This document shows positions 1-6,295 of a DNA stretch of 13,962 nt, piece after piece. The notes under the pieces are model-generated. The model was not told where the DNA came from, searched no databases, and was given only the letters and a program-made list of their open reading frames with translations. The stretch is taken from positions 1 to 13,962 of the forward strand of contig NZ_CAMVPU010000071.1 of NCBI RefSeq assembly GCF_947169445.1, in the 5' to 3' direction. The position numbers and the translations under genes were made by a program. The first letter of the stretch is position 1, and each line of letters begins with the position of its first letter. This stretch comes from an uncultured Butyrivibrio sp. (GTDB lineage Bacteria > Bacillota > Clostridia > Lachnospirales > Lachnospiraceae).

Positions 1-43
1 GACCTCTAAACCAGTCCTCTATCGCCTCAATTATGCTGTCCAC
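1..43 (-). CDS. TrbL/VirB6-like conjugation channel protein, N-terminus only
   Basis: The reading frame starts with GTG at 43 and runs off the left edge, so only 14 residues (MDSIIEAIEDWFRG) are visible. An ideal AAGGAGG ribosome site lies at 57-51, six bases before the GTG. In Tn1549-type elements the gene after Maff2 encodes a polytopic VirB6/TrbL-like inner-membrane channel component, and such proteins often open with a similar amphipathic stretch. The family call therefore rests on gene order and a very short match. The start codon itself is well supported. Confidence 0.55.
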   Translation of the reverse strand, partial: MDSIIEAIEDWFRG

Positions 44-63
44 TTGTTACCTCCTTAAAATGT

Positions 64-118
64 CAGAGCCCCGGGTCTGCCTTCATCAGGTATGAACGGT
101 TCATTCCCCGGGACTCTG
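64..118 (-). promoter_or_regulatory. Long inverted repeat just upstream of the TrbL-like gene ribosome site
   Basis: On the minus strand CAGAGTCCCGGG (118-107) pairs with CCCGGGGCTCTG (75-64): 12 base pairs with a single G-U. The 31-base loop contains two mutually exclusive smaller pairings: TTCAT with ATGAA (82-86 and 92-96 on the plus strand), and the perfect palindrome ATGAAC-G-GTTCAT (92-104). The outer stem ends only seven bases before the AAGGAGG of the next gene. It could tune translation, protect the 3' end of the Maff2 message, or attenuate transcription. No long U tract follows the stem, so a simple terminator is less likely. Confidence 0.5.
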
Positions 119-152
119 TTTATTAGTTCCATATTCAGTTTTTATATAGTCA

Positions 153-182
153 GGCAGGCAGCGGATTTCTCCGCCTCCTGCC
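153..182 (-). other. RNA hairpin with GAAA tetraloop after Maff2
   Basis: On the minus strand GGCAGG (182-177) pairs with CCTGCC (158-153) and GCGGA with TCCGC. A 2x2 internal loop separates the two helices and the loop is GAAA, a GNRA tetraloop. It lies 26 bases after the Maff2 stop and before the 64-118 inverted repeat. With that repeat it fills most of the 164-base gap between the two genes. Its role is unknown; mRNA stabilisation of the short upstream gene is one possibility. Confidence 0.5.
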
Positions 183-207
183 ATGAACTTCTCCGCTCTC
201 CGGCAGA

Positions 208-420
208 TCAAAAAAGACCTGCAAGAAGAGGAACAAGTGTAGTTCCGATGAGGGCAACACCGCCACCAGCCATGAGCTGCTTCATTCCCTGTGACTTTGC
301 ACCAGGGTTGTCATTGCCATAACCCTCAAGAAGGTTGATGCCTCCCCATACTCCAAGGCCTGCGCCAAGTGCTACTACTACTGTCTGTAATGCTCCAATT
401 GAACTCTGAAAAAATGCCAT
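208..420 (-). CDS. Maff2-family small membrane protein of the conjugation module
   Basis: This 70-aa protein starts MAFFQSSIGAL and has two hydrophobic, glycine-rich segments (about residues 8-28 and 47-69) joined by a polar loop containing EGYGNDNPGAKSQG. Length, opening residues and two-helix layout fit the Maff2 family, which sits between VirD4 and the TrbL/VirB6-like gene in Tn1549-type elements. By size and topology it resembles VirB2-type pilin or small pore subunits, but that role is inferred. The ATG at 420 has no good ribosome site; the nearest GGA lies in the 3' arm of a long inverted repeat ending 11 bases upstream. Unusually long structured gaps flank it on both sides. Confidence 0.85.
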   Translation of the reverse strand: MAFFQSSIGALQTVVVALGAGLGVWGGINLLEGYGNDNPGAKSQGMKQLMAGGGVALIGTTLVPLLAGLF

Positions 421-431
421 AATGTGTGTTT

Positions 432-502
432 CCGGAATTTTTCGGGGACTGTATTTGTCCCTTTCTCTCTTATTTTTATAATTGCAGTCCCCATAATTCC
501 GG
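432..502 (-). promoter_or_regulatory. 71-base inverted repeat in the Maff2 leader
   Basis: On the minus strand CCGGAATT (502-495) and GGGGACTG (492-485) pair with CAGTCCCC (451-444) and AATTCCGG (439-432). This gives two 8-bp helices separated by a 2/4-base internal loop. The 33-base apical loop is purine-rich and contains AGAAAGGGAC, which resembles a ribosome-binding sequence. The structure ends 11 bases before the Maff2 ATG, which otherwise lacks a proper ribosome site. Translational control of Maff2 is plausible but inferred. Confidence 0.5.
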
Positions 503-546
503 TTCTCCTTTCTTTTGTTTGAAATCTGTGGTTTATTAGTTACGAA

Positions 547-654
547 CCAAAGCCCCGTCGACTGAGCTTTGGGAATACGGCCGTATCTGCCCGTTTTCAG
601 GCATAAGAAAAAGCCCTGACCAAAGTGCCTTTTATTGACACCTCAGCGGGCTTT
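547..654 (-). other. Cluster of hairpins and a palindrome after virD4
   Basis: In minus-strand order there are four elements. The first is AAAGCCC/GGGCTTT (654-648 with 616-610); its 5' arm overlaps the virD4 stop codon and TTTTTC follows its 3' arm, so it resembles a terminator with a long bulged stem. The second is a small TGCCT/GGGCA hairpin (603-588). The third is the perfect palindrome ATACGGCCGTAT (586-575). The fourth is the 9-bp stem CCAAAGCTC/GGGCTTTGG (572-547), whose loop contains GTCGAC. No reading frame is credible here. The set may be a partial terminator plus a structured leader for Maff2. Confidence 0.5.
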
Positions 655-2416
655 ACTCTTCTTCATCAAGGTCGATGACTTCATATTCGTCATCGGGTTT
701 CAGTATTAAGTTGTGATCAAGGAACTTTTCAATATCAAACCAGTTCCTTTTGTCTGCATCCGCTGTGAGCGGATACTTTGGATGTTGTGTCAGATCGTAT
801 TTATCTGAGAGAAATGGTCTTACACCACGGACCTGAACAATACATTTGTTTCCGTCCATGACCGCCAATTCATCGATGCTCATAAGATCATGACCAAGCT
901 TTTGATAATTGGTATTAAAACTCTGTGAGGTTCCCCTGGACTCTCCTGTGTTATACATGTCTATTGTCTCTTTACCGAGCGTGGTATTGAGGTCCTTAAG
1001 GGTAGTTTGTTCAGAGCCTCCAAGGAAGATCTGCGAATCACAGTTACCTATAATTGTGTCCGCATTATCCTTGTAAATCGCCTTTAACTGCGATTTTGCC
1101 TGTAGTACAAGTGCAGCTGAAATCTCACGGCTTCGTATTGTAGCCATGAGTTTTTCCAGATTAGGGATCTGTCCGATATTGGCTGCCTCATCAATAAGAC
1201 ATCGCACATGTACCGGAAGCCTGCCGCCATATACATCATCTGCCTTTTCACAGAGCAGATTAAAGAGCTGGGTATATACCATGGATATAAGGAAATTAAA
1301 GGTAGCATCTGTATCTGACATAATCAGGAACAGCGCTGTTTTCCTGTCTCCAAGGGTATCCAGCTCAAGTTCATCATAAGCTGTGATCTCACGAAGCTCC
1401 TTTATATCAAAGGGAGCTAGCCTTGCTCCGCAGCTTACAAGTATTGATTTAGCTGTCTTTCCGGCAGCTAATTTGTATTTTTTGTACTGCCTTACCGCAA
1501 AGTGTTCAGGATCTCTTTCTTCCAGTTCTTCAAACATCAGGTCAACCGGATTTTTAAATTCCTCATCATCCTCCCTGACCTCCATCGCATTAAGCATTTC
1601 CAAAAGAGTCGTAAAGTTCTGTTCCTCTTCCGGCGCTTCATAATGGATGTATCCGATAAGAGCTGAATATAAGAGTCTTTCCGCCTTTTCCCAGAATTCG
1701 TCACCGGCCTTTCCTTCACCTTTTGTATTAGCAATCAGCGTAGTGACGAGCTTTAAGATATCCTTTTCATCATGCACATAGGCAAATGGATTGTAATGCA
1801 TTGATTTCTTGAAATTGATGGTATTGAAGATTTTCATCACATAACCATTTTTAACAAGTGCGTTTCCAACCTCATTTACCACGGTGCCTTTGGGATCAGT
1901 TACAACATAGCTTGAATGCATCTGCAATATATTGGGCTTAATTACAAACCTGGTCTTACCTGAACCGGAACCACCTACTACGAGAAGGTTCTTATTCCTT
2001 GCAAACTTGGGATTCGCAGGTCTGCTGTTCATGGTAATGCGCTCAGTCTGTGAGAGTAAAACATTGTTTTCAAAGACAGGATCCATGTACGGCTCTATAT
2101 CTTCTCTTTTACCCCACCTGGCTGATCCGTATTCGATATTGTGGCGAAAGTTTTTGGCATTCTTACTTTTGATATAAACTGCAAGCCTCAAACCTACGCC
2201 AATCGCAAGTCCAACAAGCAGATCTCTTGAATTAAGACTTGGCATGGGATTTGAAAAAGCTGTACCAAAAGTTCCATCCAGAACTATACTCTGCAGCTTT
2301 TCTGATGAAGTAGTACCCGTCGCTATACGGATTGCTTCACCCACATTGGTTCCTACAAGTCCTACCAGAACATAAGGAATATTCAGAATTAGGAGCTTCT
2401 TAGATTTCTTTGTCAT
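653..2416 (-). CDS. virD4: VirD4/TraG-family type IV coupling protein
   Basis: This 587-aa hexameric ATPase type links the relaxase-DNA complex to the type IV secretion channel. Two N-terminal membrane segments are visible (about residues 8-28 and 64-82). They are followed by the Walker A motif GGSGSGKT at 148-155 and a Walker B-type strand LIDEAANIG near 408. A VLQAKSQL segment and a conserved C-terminal region follow. Length is normal for the Tn1549/CD1115-type group. The ATG overlaps the end of pcfB by four bases (ATGA), implying translational coupling. The stop codon sits inside the first hairpin of the downstream non-coding stretch. No inactivating change is seen. Confidence 0.95.
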   Translation of the reverse strand: MTKKSKKLLILNIPYVLVGLVGTNVGEAIRIATGTTSSEKLQSIVLDGTFGTAFSNPMPSLNSRDLLVGLAIGVGLRLAVYIKSKNAKNFRHNIEYGSARWGKREDIEPYMDPVFENNVLLSQTERITMNSRPANPKFARNKNLLVVGGSGSGKTRFVIKPNILQMHSSYVVTDPKGTVVNEVGNALVKNGYVMKIFNTINFKKSMHYNPFAYVHDEKDILKLVTTLIANTKGEGKAGDEFWEKAERLLYSALIGYIHYEAPEEEQNFTTLLEMLNAMEVREDDEEFKNPVDLMFEELEERDPEHFAVRQYKKYKLAAGKTAKSILVSCGARLAPFDIKELREITAYDELELDTLGDRKTALFLIMSDTDATFNFLISMVYTQLFNLLCEKADDVYGGRLPVHVRCLIDEAANIGQIPNLEKLMATIRSREISAALVLQAKSQLKAIYKDNADTIIGNCDSQIFLGGSEQTTLKDLNTTLGKETIDMYNTGESRGTSQSFNTNYQKLGHDLMSIDELAVMDGNKCIVQVRGVRPFLSDKYDLTQHPKYPLTADADKRNWFDIEKFLDHNLILKPDDEYEVIDLDEEE

Positions 2417-2916
2417 CTCTCCTGCTCCTTCCTGCGCTCCTTGGGCTGTCTGGCTGTTTTCGCAACAATCTCCTTGAACTTCTTAAGTTTCTGCAAGATA
2501 CTAGGACGCTGCTTCTGCTGTGTTTTCTTACGCTTAGTTTGCTTGGCTGCGTATTCCTTTAATACTGCTGTAATGGCATCTGCATCCTTTGCCTTGAAAA
2601 ACACAGTGTATTTTGGCGGATCAACAGTCTTATCTTTCGTTATTGCAAAATCCACACCGTACTTGTTGGCAATGCGCTTGAAATCACTGATTCCGGAGTC
2701 TCCTATTTCCATAGCAGAAACACCCTGTCCCTGACCTACGAGCTGCTTTACAGTTTGTTTGCCTCTTTTGGGAGTATTCTTTTTTACTTCTCTTTCGACT
2801 TTTTTCTTATCGTGATGTCTCTTAAAAGCTACAAGAGCTTTCCAGAGAAACTTTGCTGTCAGTTTGGTTCCATTCACTGCGAATTGAACCGTCTTTTTAG
2901 ATACCTCTTCCTGCAA
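2413..2916 (-). CDS. PcfB-family (DUF3801) conjugation protein
   Basis: This 167-aa basic protein starts with TTG at 2916, read as MQEEVSKKTVQF. The rare start is supported by AAAGGAAG ending seven bases upstream and by the MQEEV opening typical of the family. A DUF3801-like domain spans about residues 10-125 (GDSGISDFKRIANKYGVDFA, then KYTVFFKAKDADAI). A Lys/Arg/Gln-rich tail follows. PcfB of pCF10 is a transfer accessory factor that works with the coupling protein PcfC at the relaxosome; here the gene is directly upstream of, and overlaps, virD4. The exact biochemical role in this subgroup is inferred. Confidence 0.85.
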   Translation of the reverse strand: MQEEVSKKTVQFAVNGTKLTAKFLWKALVAFKRHHDKKKVEREVKKNTPKRGKQTVKQLVGQGQGVSAMEIGDSGISDFKRIANKYGVDFAITKDKTVDPPKYTVFFKAKDADAITAVLKEYAAKQTKRKKTQQKQRPSILQKLKKFKEIVAKTARQPKERRKEQER

Positions 2917-2948
2917 ATAATCACTTCCTTTCTGCCAGCATGGAAGCC

Positions 2949-3284
2949 TTATTCACCGCATTCCAGAACGCCTTCCAGCGTTGTGGGTATTACTTTGGAA
3001 CGCTTAGCAACGGAAATATCTGCCCTGACATCATCATTGATCTTCTTTCCACAGACTACGAGAAATCTTGCTCTTTTAAGAAGGTCCTCAGACATTTCCC
3101 TGCGCTTCTTCTCGCCATCAGGATCGTCGTCACTGATAATCCCACTAAATGCTAATACCGGACAAAGTGGTAAATATCCAGCCTTTACCAGTTCGCTGCA
3201 ATATTTTCTCGCCTGGTCTTCTGCATCCACGCGGTTTTTACTCCATGCTGCTGTAACATATGCTCTTGGTATTGTTCTGCTCAT
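2949..3284 (-). CDS. DUF4406/DUF7768-like protein of the element
   Basis: The protein has 111 aa from the ATG at 3284, chosen because AAGGAGG lies five bases upstream; longer frames begin inside the previous gene without a ribosome site. The pattern is an N-terminal beta strand (RAYVTAAWS), helix, AGYLPLCPVLAFSGI, then LLKRARFLVVCGKKI and an acidic residue in DDVRADI. It resembles the small Rossmann-like nucleoside 2-deoxyribosyltransferase-related families often carried by mobile elements of Clostridia. Substrate and function are unknown. The gene is second-last before virD4 and belongs to the same tight transcription unit (10-base gap upstream, 32 downstream). Confidence 0.65.
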   Translation of the reverse strand: MSRTIPRAYVTAAWSKNRVDAEDQARKYCSELVKAGYLPLCPVLAFSGIISDDDPDGEKKRREMSEDLLKRARFLVVCGKKINDDVRADISVAKRSKVIPTTLEGVLECGE

Positions 3285-3294
3285 TTTCTCCTCC

Positions 3295-3717
3295 TTAGTC
3301 CACATGCAGAGCGTCATAGCGCTCGCCATCAATGATCAGTTCTGTAAGATAGTCTGAAAGATCCTCTTTTGCTTCTTCAATATCACTATCATCCATCCAG
3401 GAATATGCATGAGGCGCTTCATTCTCATTTGCCGGTTCCACCACAAGAACACTTCCCACGAAATAACTTTCGCCATCGATTTCAATCAGCTTTGTCGTGT
3501 CATAGAAGACCATGAAGCTGCCTGTCATCAGAAGTCCCATAGTATCTTTCTTTGACAGCTCGTCTGTATAAGCATTGAACTGCTTTTCAGAAATGAATCT
3601 GTGAGCATAATTGGTACCAATAACTGCGTATCTTCCGGCAGTACTTTCTGCCTTTTCTATAGTTCCTACAAATCCGTCCTTCATTGGATCTAATTCCATT
3701 GAGAATCTCTTTCCCAT
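3295..3717 (-). CDS. Unrecognised 140-aa acidic protein
   Basis: I do not recognise the family. The start at 3717 follows TAGGAGG by eight bases, and spacing to repA is 12 bases, so it is a real member of the operon. The N-terminal half has beta-type segments (FVGTIEKAEST, RYAVIGTNYAHRF). The middle has GLLMTGSFMVFYDTTKLIEIDG. The C-terminus is strongly acidic (WMDDSDIEEAKEDLSDYL). There is no signal peptide or membrane segment, and no cysteine motif. It is a soluble element-borne accessory protein of unknown role; a regulatory or anti-restriction-type small protein cannot be excluded or supported. Confidence 0.7.
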   Translation of the reverse strand: MGKRFSMELDPMKDGFVGTIEKAESTAGRYAVIGTNYAHRFISEKQFNAYTDELSKKDTMGLLMTGSFMVFYDTTKLIEIDGESYFVGSVLVVEPANENEAPHAYSWMDDSDIEEAKEDLSDYLTELIIDGERYDALHVD

Positions 3718-3729
3718 TGTGTTTTCCTC

Positions 3730-4599
3730 CTAAATTCTTCCTTCAGCCATATCGTTATTGACCATGGCCTGGTAATAGCTGTTTATTGTAAGTGGTGCAT
3801 TATATAGCGCTGCCAGTAAATACTGTTTGATGTTTCTTACCTTCACAGGGTTACTCTTCAAGCAGTCCATAACATACTCAATATGCATTGAATTGAGCTT
3901 TAGAAACTGAGACTTCACAACATTTAAAGGCCTTCTATCACCTGCAATAAGGATGTCTTTTTTCTTAGAACAGATAATATCCAGCATCATGTCCAGAATT
4001 GCATCAAGCGTATCCCTGTCAAAAGGGTAACGCTCATACAGAATGTCCATCGATAACTGCTCCATAAGAATGTCGTGATAAACTGATCTCTCATCCTTAT
4101 CCACATCTAATCCTGATAAGATAAGATTAGTTTTATTAAAATCAGTATTATTATTCTCAGTATTATTAGATTCCGCTTTTCGGTCGTCCAGAATTCTGAT
4201 TTCCGGAACACTGGAGTTCTGATTATCGGAATTCCTGCGTTCCGTTTTCCGGAATCCCATAAAGTCTTTTACATAGATGATGGTAGGCTTACAAAGTCCC
4301 TGCTTCCTTTTTTCAATAAGACCGATCCTCTCCAGCTCTTTTAACAGACCAACTGCCTTGTCATTGGCGCAGCCCATTGAAGCTTTTACAGCCTTGATTG
4401 TGTAATAGACAAAGATCCTGCCATTCTCATCAAACCAGCCATTTTCTCGTGACAGACTTGTTCTTTCAAGAAGCAGTCCATACAGCACCTTGGCATCAGT
4501 AGACATCTTCTGAAAAGGTCCCTCCGTAAAAAGAACTTTGGGAATCTTGTAAAAGGTATAGCTCTCTGACTGCTCCTTATAAAAGTAGTCAAACATCAT
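3730..4599 (-). CDS. repA: RepA_N-family replication initiator with DUF6017-like C-terminus
   Basis: A 289-aa protein starts with tandem ATG codons at 4599/4596, four bases after the upstream stop and nine after AGGAAG. A further upstream frame opening exists but lies within the previous gene. The N-terminal winged-helix domain (about 5-110: FYKIPKVLF, MSTDAKVLYGLLLERT, GWFDENGRIFVYYTI, LLKELERIGLIEKRKQG) is characteristic of RepA_N. A polar Asn/Ser/Glu-rich linker (about 112-165) leads to a helical C-terminus (about 180-275) like DUF6017. RepA_N proteins start theta replication of Firmicutes plasmids and occur in Tn1549-like elements, where they may support replication of the excised circle. 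The linker DNA carries iteron-like repeats, entered separately. Confidence 0.9.
   Translation of the reverse strand: MMFDYFYKEQSESYTFYKIPKVLFTEGPFQKMSTDAKVLYGLLLERTSLSRENGWFDENGRIFVYYTIKAVKASMGCANDKAVGLLKELERIGLIEKRKQGLCKPTIIYVKDFMGFRKTERRNSDNQNSSVPEIRILDDRKAESNNTENNNTDFNKTNLILSGLDVDKDERSVYHDILMEQLSMDILYERYPFDRDTLDAILDMMLDIICSKKKDILIAGDRRPLNVVKSQFLKLNSMHIEYVMDCLKSNPVKVRNIKQYLLAALYNAPLTINSYYQAMVNNDMAEGRI
4163..4254 (-). repeat. Four contiguous 23-bp iteron-like repeats inside repA
   Basis: Read on the minus strand, the units at 4254-4232, 4231-4209, 4208-4186 and 4185-4163 share the core TTCCGGAAATCAGAA. By hand count units 1 and 3 agree at 17 of 23 positions, units 2 and 3 at 16, and unit 4 with unit 3 at 12. 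The 23-bp period is not a multiple of three, and the encoded linker is not repetitive, so selection appears to act on DNA. An AT-rich stretch (about 4110-4162, with AATAATACTGA twice) follows immediately. RepA_N plasmids such as pAD1 and pCF10 are known to have origins within the rep gene; this is a candidate equivalent. Confidence 0.6.
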
Positions 4600-4603
4600 G
4601 GTT

Positions 4604-4804
4604 TCACGCTTCCTGCACCTTTCTGTTTGCTCTGTGCTCATTCATGATCTTTGCCATGCAGGGCCAGCAAAATGCTCTGCCATATCCATACGGACACTCA
4701 TGGCTACAGTTCTTAGGATGAGCAAGCGGCTCCTTCTGGCCAATCACTGACCTTGTGACTGTTTTAGTAATTCCTGAAGTTCTATCTACGATTGTTTTTG
4801 ACAT
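4604..4804 (-). CDS. 66-aa four-cysteine, probably zinc-binding protein
   Basis: A small basic protein contains NCSHECPYGYGRAFCWPC, giving C-X3-C-X8-C-X2-C spacing (Cys33, Cys37, Cys46, Cys49) that fits a compact zinc site. AAAGGA lies seven bases before the ATG at 4804. The gene begins 24 bases after the hairpin at 4828-4870. Its stop is four bases before repA, so the two are probably co-translated. There is no membrane segment. Position next to repA suggests a DNA- or RNA-binding accessory of replication or copy control, which is inference; I do not recognise a named family. Confidence 0.7.
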   Translation of the reverse strand: MSKTIVDRTSGITKTVTRSVIGQKEPLAHPKNCSHECPYGYGRAFCWPCMAKIMNEHRANRKVQEA

Positions 4805-4827
4805 CTCAATATCCTTTCCAGGGCATC

Positions 4828-4870
4828 AAAAAAGCGCCAAACCGGAGTTATACTCTCAGCCTGACGCTTT
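4828..4870 (-). terminator. Hairpin with U tract between the DUF5688 gene and the mini-protein/repA operon
   Basis: Minus-strand AAAGCGTCAGGCTG (4870-4857) pairs with CGGTTTGGCGCTTT with several G-U pairs, giving about 14 bp. TTTTTT (4833-4828) follows. This has the form of an intrinsic terminator for the DUF5688 gene. It also lies in the leader of the next operon, 24 bases before its ATG, and is related in sequence to the hairpin at 6077-6122, so attenuation of repA expression is an alternative. Confidence 0.65.
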
Positions 4871-4920
4871 ATAGCCCATCCGCTAACTATTTGATTAGTA
4901 ACAATACCTGAGCAGGTCGA

Positions 4921-6000
4921 TCAGATTGCTTCGCCGCCCTTGGCTTTGGTTGCCTTTTCAGCAGCCTCTTTCTTAGGAGCCTTGGATACCTCTTCCTTCT
5001 TGGCTTTAAGCTCACCAAGAACAGAGCCCTTGTCCTCCTTATCGATATCAGCCTCATCACGCTCTGACTGACGCTCCACAAACTTCTCACCAAGCTCAAA
5101 AATCTTTGCCTGTGAATCGTAGTGGTATACGTTATCGGTGAGCTTATCCTGAGGAGAAACCTGAGTGGCATTGACTTCCTTTACCATATTTTCAAGCTCG
5201 GGAAGTCCCATCTTTCCGTTGTCCGGAACGATAAGGATCTCATGAATGCTTGAAGGTAAAATATAGAAATCTCCGCCAGCTCTTTCAGCAGCCTGATCCA
5301 TGAAGTCCTGATAAGCAAGAACTCCGGCACCGTGTACTTTATCAGGTACAGAAGCAACGAAGATCTGCTCATCTTCAGGTCTTACAGGATAAAGCCCCAT
5401 CATTTCAGCCTGCTCAATTCCCATCATCTCGGCAAGAACTTCGCCCATGCCCTTGATCTCAGCAGGCTTGATGCGAGGTGCATTCTCCAACGCATCTGCG
5501 TGAAGCTGCTCTGCTGTGATTCCGAAGTTCTCAACCATCTGATTAGTAGCAAGGATTGATGCCCTGCCCTCTGCATCAGAGCTAAGAACAAATCTGTAAA
5601 CCACAGCCATGTCCTCGATGTCCTTATGAGGAACTGTCTCAAGCAGATCCTTGTTGGTCTCAGCTGAAACAACCTCCATAACAAGCTTGTCTTTCATCTT
5701 GTCATAATCAGTAAGTGTTGCCATATCGACCTCAGGCTTATTCTCAAGGCTGTCAGCAACAAGCTGCGCTGTCTTATCAACAGTCTCACTGTAGTCCGTG
5801 CCATCCTCATATGCTCCATAGCACTTATTAAGCGAAATGTTCACACCGACCTGATCATCAACCGGCTTGATTGTCACAGCCTCGTAGCTGTCGTTCAGCT
5901 TGTTCACAGTGTTTACTGAAACGTCTGCCTCAATGCCTTTCTCGTAAAGCTTATCCTTCAGGTCCTCCACGAACTTCTCTTTGAAATTCTCATAATCCAT
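4921..6000 (-). CDS. DUF5688-family protein
   Basis: This 359-aa acidic cytoplasmic protein opens MDYENFKEKFVEDLKDKLYEKG, the usual start of DUF5688 proteins, which are abundant in Lachnospiraceae genomes and mobile elements. The domain spans about residues 1-300. Recognisable segments are LNDSYEAVTIKP, a central MGEVLAEMMG stretch, and GGDFYILPSSIHEILIVPDNG. The last 60 residues are Lys/Glu/Ala-rich and probably disordered. There is no signal peptide, membrane helix or catalytic motif, and the function is unknown. The ATG at 6000 follows AAAGGAT by about ten bases. Its leader contains two hairpins, and a terminator-like hairpin follows the gene. It is the first element gene reading from the presumed element edge. 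Confidence 0.8.
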   Translation of the reverse strand: MDYENFKEKFVEDLKDKLYEKGIEADVSVNTVNKLNDSYEAVTIKPVDDQVGVNISLNKCYGAYEDGTDYSETVDKTAQLVADSLENKPEVDMATLTDYDKMKDKLVMEVVSAETNKDLLETVPHKDIEDMAVVYRFVLSSDAEGRASILATNQMVENFGITAEQLHADALENAPRIKPAEIKGMGEVLAEMMGIEQAEMMGLYPVRPEDEQIFVASVPDKVHGAGVLAYQDFMDQAAERAGGDFYILPSSIHEILIVPDNGKMGLPELENMVKEVNATQVSPQDKLTDNVYHYDSQAKIFELGEKFVERQSERDEADIDKEDKGSVLGELKAKKEEVSKAPKKEAAEKATKAKGGEAI

Positions 6001-6030
6001 AAATGTGTTATCCTTTCTTTTGTTGTAGTA

Positions 6031-6055
6031 AGCCTTGGATCGTCATCCACTGGCT
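6031..6055 (-). other. Short hairpin before the DUF5688 ribosome site
   Basis: AGCC/GGCT and TGGAT/ATCCA form a nine-pair stem interrupted by a small internal loop, with a four-base loop (6041-6044). It lies about 30 bases upstream of the start codon, just ahead of the ribosome site on the minus strand, and follows the larger hairpin at 6077-6122. It is probably part of a structured 5' leader. Confidence 0.4.
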
Positions 6056-6076
6056 GTCTGATTTTGGGCAAAAGAA

Positions 6077-6122
6077 AAGCGCCAGACCTACAACTGCATT
6101 TCACAGTCACAAGCTGACGCTT
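6077..6122 (-). promoter_or_regulatory. Long hairpin in the DUF5688 leader, related to the one at 4828-4870
   Basis: On the minus strand AAGCGTCAG pairs with CTGGCGCTT (one bulged U). The inner arms CTTGTGACTG and CAGTTGTAGG continue the helix through many G-U pairs, giving 19 pairs around a seven-base loop. An interrupted T run (TTCTTTT) follows. The outer arms match those of the hairpin preceding the 66-aa gene (AAGCGTCAGG, TGGCGCTTT), so the two look like copies of one cis element, possibly attenuators answering to the same factor. Confidence 0.55.
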
Positions 6123-6134
6123 CATTCACCGTTA

Positions 6135-6150
6135 TTCTTTTGCAAAAGAA
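6135..6150. promoter_or_regulatory. Perfect 16-bp palindrome, possible operator
   Basis: TTCTTTTGCAAAAGAA reads identically on both strands with no spacer. It lies about 60 bases downstream of the best -10 candidate for the DUF5688 gene, upstream of its leader hairpins. Dimeric repressors bind sites of this type; no candidate binding protein can be assigned. Confidence 0.35.
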
Positions 6151-6247
6151 AATGGACTCGGCGGCTTGGGAAGTGTTTTTGTTTTTCCCTATCGCTTTGT
6201 CCATTGTAAATATAACACAGTAATTTTGATAAAAAAACCCTATAACC

Positions 6248-6295
6248 TTCCCACTTTTTCCCGATGTATTCCCAGTTTTTCCTGAGATATTCCCA
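6248..6295. repeat. Five helically phased TTCCCR repeats
   Basis: TTCCCA, TTCCCG, TTCCCA, TTCCTG and TTCCCA start at 6248, 6258, 6269, 6279 and 6290, spacings of 10, 11, 10 and 11 bp. All copies therefore face the same side of the helix. At a larger scale this is a 21-bp tandem unit in 2.3 copies. The repeats begin 24 bp after the 196-aa gene ends and lie upstream of the DUF5688 leader. Cooperative protein binding is the likely meaning: an operator or activator array, integrase/excisionase arm sites, or a partition site. Confidence 0.6.

Noticed and set aside
3285..3332. 16-residue N-terminal extension of the DUF4406-like protein
   Set aside because: It would overlap the preceding gene and has no ribosome site, whereas the ATG at 3284 has AAGGAGG at ideal spacing.
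2755..3357. Plus-strand 200-codon frame
   Set aside because: It lies opposite three well-supported minus-strand genes with good ribosome sites, and its composition is that of an antisense shadow.
4163..4254. CRISPR-like array
   Set aside because: The repeats are contiguous without spacers, are imperfect and lie inside repA.
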